From the NCBI GenBank assembly GCA_036426205.1, contig CM071570.1:53217087-53281086 (forward strand): a stretch of 64,000 nucleotides of DNA, given 5' to 3'. Under the pieces are notes generated by a model. That model saw only the letters and a list, made by a program, of their open reading frames with translations, ran no database searches and was not told the origin of the DNA. Of the stretch, positions 57,721-64,000 are shown one piece after another. This DNA comes from Ascaphus truei. Its lineage: Eukaryota; Chordata; Amphibia; Anura; Ascaphidae. Numbering within the stretch: position 1 is the first letter of the stretch; each line of letters begins with the position of its first letter. The position numbers and the translations under genes are program-made.

Positions 57721-59870
57721 CATATACAGTATATATGCAACTACTATACAGGTTCACCTACAGTATTTAGGCTATACACTAAAATGGTTTGCCAATTGAT
57801 GCTAAGAGAGGCATTTTAATTGTCCTTCTTTTAGTATTCATATATTAAAGCTCTCTGTCCCTATTTTGCTCAGCATGTGGTTTTGAGGAGCGGTGAGACA
57901 GAGCAATAGGAGAAAATCGGGGGCAGTCAGAGTGCACACAAGGGGTACATTCTGCCACTGAATGCTAAAGTTTAACATTTTTCTTGATGCTAATTGCTTT
58001 ATTTATTGCACCAAATGTTTTTGCATAAAAATGACATAAAATGGTAAATATTCTTTTATTCCTATAATTGTCACCTTTTGGCATTAATACATAAAAAAAA
58101 TCATTATTGTTACATTGTATAGTTGAGTTCATGCTAGTTAGTTGTTTAGTTAATAATCAATGATGGATACAATGCATGAATGTGTAATATACTGCATACA
58201 TTAGGTTTATTGATATAAATAGATACATAGATACCAGATGTAGTAAAGTTCCCTCATTTTTTGCAAATTTTGTTTTTATATGATCCTTATATGTTCTTTA
58301 ACTAACTCATTTCTATTATGCTTCCTTTTCTTTTCAAATAGCACATTTTTCACAGGACCAACAGGTCGAAAGGATGTAATATAATAAATTATCTATTTAT
58401 TAAAAATGCTTGATGGCAACTTCCTATGGGATGAAGTGACTCATAAAAAAGGCCCTTAGGTCCTACTTGGTTACAGTCTTACAGTCTCTTAAACAAAGGA
58501 TGAATTTCCGTCTGTAAAGAATGGAATAAGCCAGATCAGACATTTGGATTTCCCTTGCCCAGGGGAGCAAGGGAAGGTGGAAAGGCAAGTTATATCTAGT
58601 TTTTCTGATGACATCCAAAGGAAAGAGCTGTTCTGTTTCACAAACGATTTTCAGACTGCTACGTAGCACTAGTAATGAATTGGCCCGTTAGCTCTGGAAC
58701 ACAGATTTTGCTCATGTTAATTTTACGGCAGCAAATGTTTTCCTTCAAGACTTTATATGGCACTATCTGAAGAGAATGTGGAAGAATTCACATTGTGGCA
58801 AATAAATCTCCTAGAAGGTGGTCTCGCCTGTAATCAAAACCTGCCGATAGAGTTTGGCAGTTAAAAAGGATTGGACCAAGGTTGTCACCTCAGCAATTTA
58901 AATAAGTCACTTGTGATTAGATGTTACCAGCCTGTTTTTTTATTTACTTAAGGGTCAGGTGGGTCATAAGCAGGTTTAGGTTCCACCAGGAAAAACAAAT
59001 GGGCTCTTAAGAGTATCACACTCCCAAATGCCCAATATATCTAATACTTTTGAAAGAAGGCTTCACATTTGTGTTTAATAGATGCCCTTGGAATTAAGCC
59101 AGCGTTTTTTTTGTTTTATTAGGAATCAGAAATAACTGTAGCACACTCATGTTTCTAGAGAGATCGCAATGAAAATGTACCCTACTGTGGGAGAGCATTT
59201 GTGTGAGAAACTAATGTAAACCATTACAAGCGGTCTATCGAACAAACTGCTTTTACCTTGTCTTATTTTTTATGGTAAGTCAGTTAAAGTTTGATAGACA
59301 CGACTGGATTGAAAATTAAAATGTGAATAAACTATTAAGAGACTACAAATGAAGACTGTCCCTGGGAGGAGACGTTCGAACTCTCGCTCAGACAGAATCA
59401 GAAGTGGAGGTGCTAGCAGGGGTAATGTGTCAAACTTGAACAGGGGAGAGGCAATAAAACTCCATAAAAGTTGCACTCTAATAGGAAAAAGAGAAAAAGA
59501 AGTGTGGATAATCTGGAGATGCTTAAAAAGTAGATCGTAAGACTAATGCTTAATAAAATAAGTAGTGTGGCACAAATACACATAACATACAGAGAATGTG
59601 TTGTAGCCATATCAAATGTGAATAGACGTAATAGTCTTAATGAAACATAGATAGTGAGATCCCACTTAGTAGGGATAGCCTTGATAAATATTACGGAGGC
59701 TAATATGGTTAAAAGAAACACCTTATTAAAAAGAAACTATAATAACAAAATTAATGTTTGGAAAGAACAGGTTTTTTTGGGGGGTGGGGAGGGGGGTAGA
59801 AGGCTAACTGCTTAACTCACAGATGGTAACAGTGGACTTATTGCTAGTAGCAGCTTTACGATAATATTAT
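57721..59870. other. Unassigned
   Basis: No gene recognised. A right half-module (GGACCAACAGGTCGAAAGG, 58355-58373) has the stem and CGAAA of the ribozyme-like family but lacks the left core. A minus-strand frame at 58463-58669 has no known motif. A G-rich run is at 59768-59795. Confidence 0.35.
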
Positions 59871-59871
59871 A

Positions 59872-60165
59872 TGGATAGGATTAAATCCCTCTGTGTCCAA
59901 TCACTTGTGAGGCTGCTGAGGTATTAAATAAGTAGGGTTAACTCCCTCTATATCCCTGAAGCGCAACACTGTTAATTGCAGTTATTTGTGAGGCTGCTAC
60001 AAATTTTTAGATAGATAGGGCTCAATACCTTTATGTCCTCTGAAGTGCTGAGCTGCTGAAACATCACTTGTGAGAATTCTGGGAAATTTAATAAATAGGA
60101 TTAAATCCCCATGTATCTACTCAAGCGCAGCACTGCTAGTTCAGTTACTTGGGCTAAGCTAGTCT
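59872..60165. repeat. Four-unit diverged tandem repeat
   Basis: Units starting ATAGGATTAAATCCCT, GTAGGGTTAACTCCCT, ATAGGGCTCAATACCT and ATAGGATTAAATCCCC follow each other at 70-95 bp spacing, each with a CACTTGTGAGG- or CAGCACTG-like part. Confidence 0.6.
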
Positions 60166-60424
60166 GTATGATGATCCCACTAGCCTAGATAGAGAAGGAG
60201 AGATGAAAGGTGAGAAGAAAAGGTCCCCATATCACCCTCTCGCTTATTCACTGAAACGATCTAGATTGGTAATAACCTTGATGCAAGGCAAAGAGCATTC
60301 AAGCTGCATAGCGGGATAGAGGATGCCAGTCAGCAGCATGCAGTAGTCTATCAGTAAGTCTCACTTAGATCTACACCCCAGATAGGTCACTGGCGAATGA
60401 CATCTGCAACGTGCACTGACACGC

Positions 60425-60460
60425 AAAATTCACGTGTTATTACACGCTTCTTCCTCGGTA
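60425..60460 (-). ncRNA. Hammerhead-ribozyme-like module, decayed
   Basis: On the minus strand: CCGAGGA (60458-60452), AGAAG, stem CGTG/CACG, then TGAAT where GAAA is expected. Stem and order are those of the module family; U4 and the GAAA are changed. Confidence 0.35.
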
Positions 60461-60535
60461 ACTATTTATGGTCTTAAGTTGAGAGAAAGACTGCTACTGT
60501 ATGGTTATTACAATCTTAGGGAGTGAGAAGACTAA

Positions 60536-61135
60536 GGGGGAAATTCTATATTGTCTAAAGTGGCTGTAAACCCCCACCACTGGCAAAGTACCACCTTCAC
60601 CCACCCCCTCTACCCCCAATAAACCAGGCACTGGTATTTAACCCCATCATAACTTTAGCGATTAATTGTGTTAAGTCAACATTAATCAGCGGCAGCGATG
60701 AAAATGTGAGATATCACATTTTTACAATTACTGTAGGTTATCTAATAGAATTTCTTACAAACCTATGGCAGATAATTATTTAACTCATTTGATGCCTGAG
60801 TCTACAAAAGCATTGCAAAGGAATGATTTCTGTCACGAAGGGGGTTAACATACAATAAACACACTACATGTAGAACACAAAAAGCATAACATCCATAACA
60901 CACATTTAAAAATGTCAACCTGTTAGCAGACCAAGTGGTCAGCTAGTTATGGATTGACCATTGGTAGTCGGTCACTTTGACTACTTAGGGTTTAACATAT
61001 TCTCCAATGTTGATATTATATATCTTTATCACCTATTCTAGATTGGCTAGCCTTATCTATAGCGGCCATAATGTACATAGGCAATAAGTTAACACTAGCC
61101 TGAGGTAGGTACTAAATTTGCCTGTATTGCCCGGC
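60536..61135. repeat. Hairpin-repeat relative and flank
   Basis: CCACCTTCACCCACCCCCTC near 60590 belongs to the hairpin-repeat families of 27990-29480 and others. The remainder to 61135 has no recognised gene. Confidence 0.4.
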
Positions 61136-61149
61136 AGTACCTCATTATC
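61136..61149. repeat. Target-site duplication, left (14 bp)
   Basis: AGTACCTCATTATC; the same 14 bases are at 62100-62113. Confidence 0.8.
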
Positions 61150-61193
61150 GTGGAAAGAAGCTTGTGGGGAGCGCAGATATCACCACATACAGG

Positions 61194-61241
<48 letters not shown>

Positions 61242-62099
61242 TAGTGTGTTTAAACAAATTCAACAATAGAAAAGTAAATCACGATTGGGGACTCACACTC
61301 TCCCAGTGAAGTATAGGCAATGGATACAACAATGCAGACCCAGTCAGTAGATGGTAACAGGAATCAGCAGCACATTCCCTCAGTGTGAAAAGATAACACA
61401 CTTAGTGCAAAAATGCTCCTGACGAAGCTGCTAAGCCAGCGAAACGCGTAGAGTTGAACCTGCAGCCGCCTGAGACGTCACCCAGCATCTCCCCTGCCAC
61501 CCGGTGATCTTATCATGTCGATCGAGCGCGACCGGAAGTGACGTCACGGAGCGACCGGAAGTGACGCGACGCCATCTCGGGAGCAGGCCTGGTGACACGA
61601 AAGAGCTGCGCATCGATTTTGTTATGTGTCTAAGCACATTGTGCCGAATGTAAGTGCAATGATTGTTGCCTTGATAAACACTTAACTGGTATATGCATTG
61701 TTGCACTAAGTGTGTTATCTTTTCACACCGAGGGAATATGCTGCTGATTCCTGTTACCATCTACTGACTGGGTCTACATTGTTGTATCCATTGCCTACAG
61801 TATACTTCACTGGGACAGTGTGAGTCCCCAATTGTGGTTTACTTTTCTATTGTTGAATTTGTTTAAACACACTACACTATATATATATATATTTCCCCTG
61901 TATGTGGTGATATCTGCGCTCCCCACAAGCTTCTTTCCACCATCCCATGACAGGAGGAATTGGATCTCCTCCACAGAGGGTTGAGCAGCGAAGTTCACCA
62001 TTTATTATCTTTTATCACATATGAGCACCTTTAATAATGGTTCACCGTATTATTCACAGTTTATTATACCTCTATTGGAAGCGCCTCACATTTTTTTGT
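61150..62099 (+). mobile_element. Foldback retroposon with intact-core ribozyme module
   Basis: Bounded by a 14-bp target duplication. Left arm 61150-61416 is the inverted copy of 61695-61940 and starts exactly at the duplication. The ribozyme-like module (61415-61454) follows at once, then a GC-rich body with TGACGTCAC and GACCGGAAGTGACG strings, the right arm, and a tail ending GCGCCTCACATTTTTTTGT. The arms differ by few bases plus TA-to-TACAGTA at 61796-61802. A (TA)n tract (61195-61238) lies in the left arm. The layout suggests reverse transcription with priming from both ends. Confidence 0.8.
61415..61454 (+). ncRNA. Hammerhead-ribozyme-like module, core and helices intact
   Basis: Helix I strand GCTC (61415-61418), core CTGACGA (61419-61425), extra A (61426), stem GCTG/CAGC (61427-61430 with 61437-61440, loop CTAAGC), GAAA (61441-61444), palindrome ACGCGT (61444-61449), A at the cleavage position (61450), then GAGT (61451-61454) pairing with GCTC through three Watson-Crick and one G-U pair. 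Every conserved hammerhead residue is present. Helix III as a monomer has at most two pairs, so activity would be expected mainly in dimers, as known for newt and Penelope-associated hammerheads. Confidence 0.7.
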
Positions 62100-62113
62100 A
62101 GTACCTCATTATC
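62100..62113. repeat. Target-site duplication, right (14 bp)
   Basis: AGTACCTCATTATC, identical to 61136-61149. Confidence 0.8.
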
Positions 62114-62997
62114 ACCAGGTATCAGAGCTTAGCAAACAGCATGGGAATAAGTAACCTGGTAATATTACTCATTTGCTTGTACCACATAAAAAATATTGTT
62201 AGCTCAATATCGCCATGCTTAAAATTCGCTTATCACTGCTTTACAACTGACAATATGGTGAATTGATCGATAAATAAAATGAATCACTAATAACACCAAT
62301 ATTTTCATTAATCAACCCTTGGGGAATTTAGGCCCCTCTTTAGAATGCTGTGAAGCTGTTTACCCATTATCTTAGTCTCCCTTTCCATCTCCCTCTTTGG
62401 GCCAAATACACAAAGATCCATTAAGTTCAGGCCCATAACGTTGTTTTATCAAAATCAATAACGGACGTCATGTTCCCTGAAGTTAATGGAGAACCTCAAA
62501 ATTGCATAATTTTATGCAACAACTATGGCCGTTCTGGACCCTATTAGCATACGCTTAAAAACCTGTTAACATTCTGTAGTGAATGTGTGTTAAAAAAGTA
62601 TGGGCAGATACGCGTTAACATATACTAACACAACCGCGTTAAAACTTTATAATACAAATACGCAATGGCAAATATCTTGCGTATCACCATTGCAGAAGCA
62701 GGCCGCACATGCGAGTTAACACCTAATACACCCAAGCACAAGATATAGTAGCGTTAGGTATGAAACAATCAAGAATTTGAAATTAATAGAGAACATACCA
62801 ACATTCATAGAGAAGCATGGTTCAGGCTCAGGATAAAGCACCTGGTCCCACCTGGTCCCGGCATTTCGAATTCGGATTCAGTTACATCTTCTCATAAATG
62901 GAACAGAGGACCACTATGCCAAACTGTTTCTGGAGCTGTGCTAAAAAACTAGCACAGATTAAAAAAATAGGATTGGGAGGAACATCTTCAAATCCAT
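62114..62997. other. Unassigned
   Basis: No gene recognised. A MITE-like edge GGGGAATTTAGGCCCCT is at about 62322, and GGGCCAAATACACAAAGAT near 62400 resembles the end of the MITE at 31333. Confidence 0.35.
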
Positions 62998-63160
62998 TAA
63001 TGTTCTAGGACTGTGGTTCTCAATTCCAGTCATCAAGTCCCACCAAGAGGACAGGTTTTTAGGATTTAAGGAGGTAGCTCAATCAAAATGACTGAGTCAC
63101 TGATTAAGCCACCTGTGCTGAAGCAGGGATATCCTTAAAACCTGACCTTTCAAAAATACA
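62998..63160. mobile_element. Palindromic MITE
   Basis: ACAGGTTTTTAGGATTTAAG and GGATATCCTTAAAACCTG are inverted partners, and inner CTCAATCA / TGATTAAG-like segments pair as well. The outer left part (GGTTCTCAATTCCAGT) resembles a common amphibian and fish MITE end; the right outer end is cut at the L2-group fragment. Confidence 0.55.
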
Positions 63161-63189
63161 CGCTTTCCTCTGTTGTTCGACTGCTAAAA

Positions 63190-63665
63190 AACTCTGACAC
63201 AGGCCCTCATTCTTTCCCGTCTAGATTATTGTAACCTCCTGCTATCTGGCCTTCCTGCCTTTCACCTGTCTCCCCTACAATCTATCCTAAACTCTGCTAC
63301 CAGAATCACTCTACTCTTTCCTAAATCTGTCTCAGCGTCTTCCCTGCAGAAATTACTCTCCTGGCTTCCTATGAAATCCCGTATCACACACTCAATTCTC
63401 CTCCTCACTTTTAATGCTTTACACTCTTCTGCTCCTCCTTACATTTCAGCCCTCATTTCTCTCTATAAACCACCACGACTCTTGTTTTCTGCTCAAGGAT
63501 ATCTTCTCTCTACCCCTTTTGTATCTAAAGCCCTCTCCCGCATTAAACCTTTCTCACGGACTGCCCCACACCTCTGGAATGCCCTTACCCTCGATATCTG
63601 ACTAGCACCCTCTCTATCCACCTTTAAGACCTATCTTAAAACACACCTGCTTAACGAAGCATATG
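63190..63665 (+). pseudogene. CR1/L2-group LINE, C-terminal fragment
   Basis: One plus-strand frame gives LTQALILSRLDYCNLLLSGL, LQSILNSATRITLLFPKS, WLPMKSRITHSILLLTFNAL, YKPPRLLFSAQGYLL and SRTAPHLWNALTLD, then TGA at about 63599 and LSTFKTYLKTHLLNEAYE. This is the C-terminal region that follows the reverse transcriptase in CR1/L2 elements. The catalytic domains are missing, so this is a 5'-truncated copy. Confidence 0.75.
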
Positions 63666-63824
63666 AGTTTTTAGTTTTCCTTGCTGTTTGTGCTATTGTC
63701 TACTTTTCTCTTTATATATTTCTGAGGTTCTTGTGTGGGACATGTGACAATTTAGCAGCATCTTCCAGGAATATCATTAGTTATTTAGCAATCTTAATCT
63801 AAATGCGTTATTACCCAATAAAAA

Positions 63825-64000
63825 TAATTACATAGTTACATAGTAGATGAGGTTAAAAAAAGATGTACGTCCATCAATTTCAACCTATGCTAAATTTAGA
63901 CAACAGATACTTTATCCTATCTATACTAACTTATTGATCTAGAGGAAGGCAAACAAAAATCCTAATTATGGGAAAAATAAATTCCTTCCTGTCTCCAAGA
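63825..64000 (+). repeat. Dispersed repeat, cut by the window end
   Basis: TACATAGTTACATAGTAGAT, GTCCATCAATTTCAACCTAT, CAGATACTTTATCCTAT and GAGGAAGGCAAACAAAAATC in this order form a repeat that is common in amphibian sequence as far as I recall. It continues past 64000. Confidence 0.55.

Noticed and set aside
58355..58375. GGACCAACAGGTCGAAAGG as a full ribozyme module
   Set aside because: Only the helix II and CGAAA half is present; there is no CTGANGA upstream and AGG replaces ACG after GAA.

Overview
The window looks like repeat-dense nuclear DNA of an amphibian, most likely a frog. I infer this from the mix of element families: a Penelope-like element with a GIY-YIG endonuclease, CR1/L2-group and RTE/BovB-like LINEs, a Gypsy chromovirus, Tc1-like DNA transposons, long-armed foldback elements and L2/MIR-tail SINE-like copies. 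No intact single-copy host gene is visible. One short candidate exon (14538-14754) could belong to a host gene. Species identity cannot be set from the sequence alone.

Layout. 1-1975: flank with a diverged tandem repeat. 1975-4870: decayed Penelope-like element (+). 5588-7800: 5'-truncated CR1/L2-group LINE (-). 7800-13600: AT-rich DNA with a candidate solo LTR. 13655-16000: a ribozyme-like element, the candidate exon and a small foldback. 19819-25751: full-length Gypsy chromovirus (-) with 816/821-bp LTRs, a 5-bp target duplication and frameshifts. 25820-31450: SINE-like copies, a transposon-derived coding remnant and a hairpin-rich composite repeat. 32036-39070: candidate solo LTR, several foldbacks and an unexplained purine/pyrimidine-skewed stretch. 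39652-44111: a large inverted-repeat-ended element carrying two younger nested retroposon-like insertions. 46199-49860: RTE fragment, hairpin repeats, SINE-like copy. 49860-55224: Gypsy integrase remnants, a Tc1-like element broken by another insertion, and an LTR next to a decayed pol. 55254-56855: a GT/CA-rich element with a 130-base assembly gap. 59870-62113: tandem repeat and a foldback retroposon with a 14-bp target duplication. 62998-64000: MITE, L2-group fragment and a further repeat.

Two window-wide signals stand out. First, a module built as CTGANGA, a short hairpin with a different stem sequence in each copy, then GAAAC and a palindromic ACGCGT/ACATGT-type segment recurs about ten times. 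This is the hammerhead ribozyme core order, with an extra A after A9. Two copies replace the C3-G8 pair by U3-A8 on both sides, and helix I can also be drawn in the best copies. Several copies sit inside foldback insertions whose inverted arm begins exactly at a 13-14 bp target duplication. I infer a family of non-autonomous, ribozyme-bearing retroposons related in logic to Penelope-like elements and retrozymes.

Second, the heptamers TACAGTA/TACTGTA occur about 59 times by eye count against roughly 12 expected. In five places an internal comparison shows that the heptamer replaces a simple TA. That is the footprint left by excision of Sleeping Beauty/Frog Prince-like Tc1 transposons. One such scar breaks the Gypsy pol frame and another breaks the Penelope reverse transcriptase frame.
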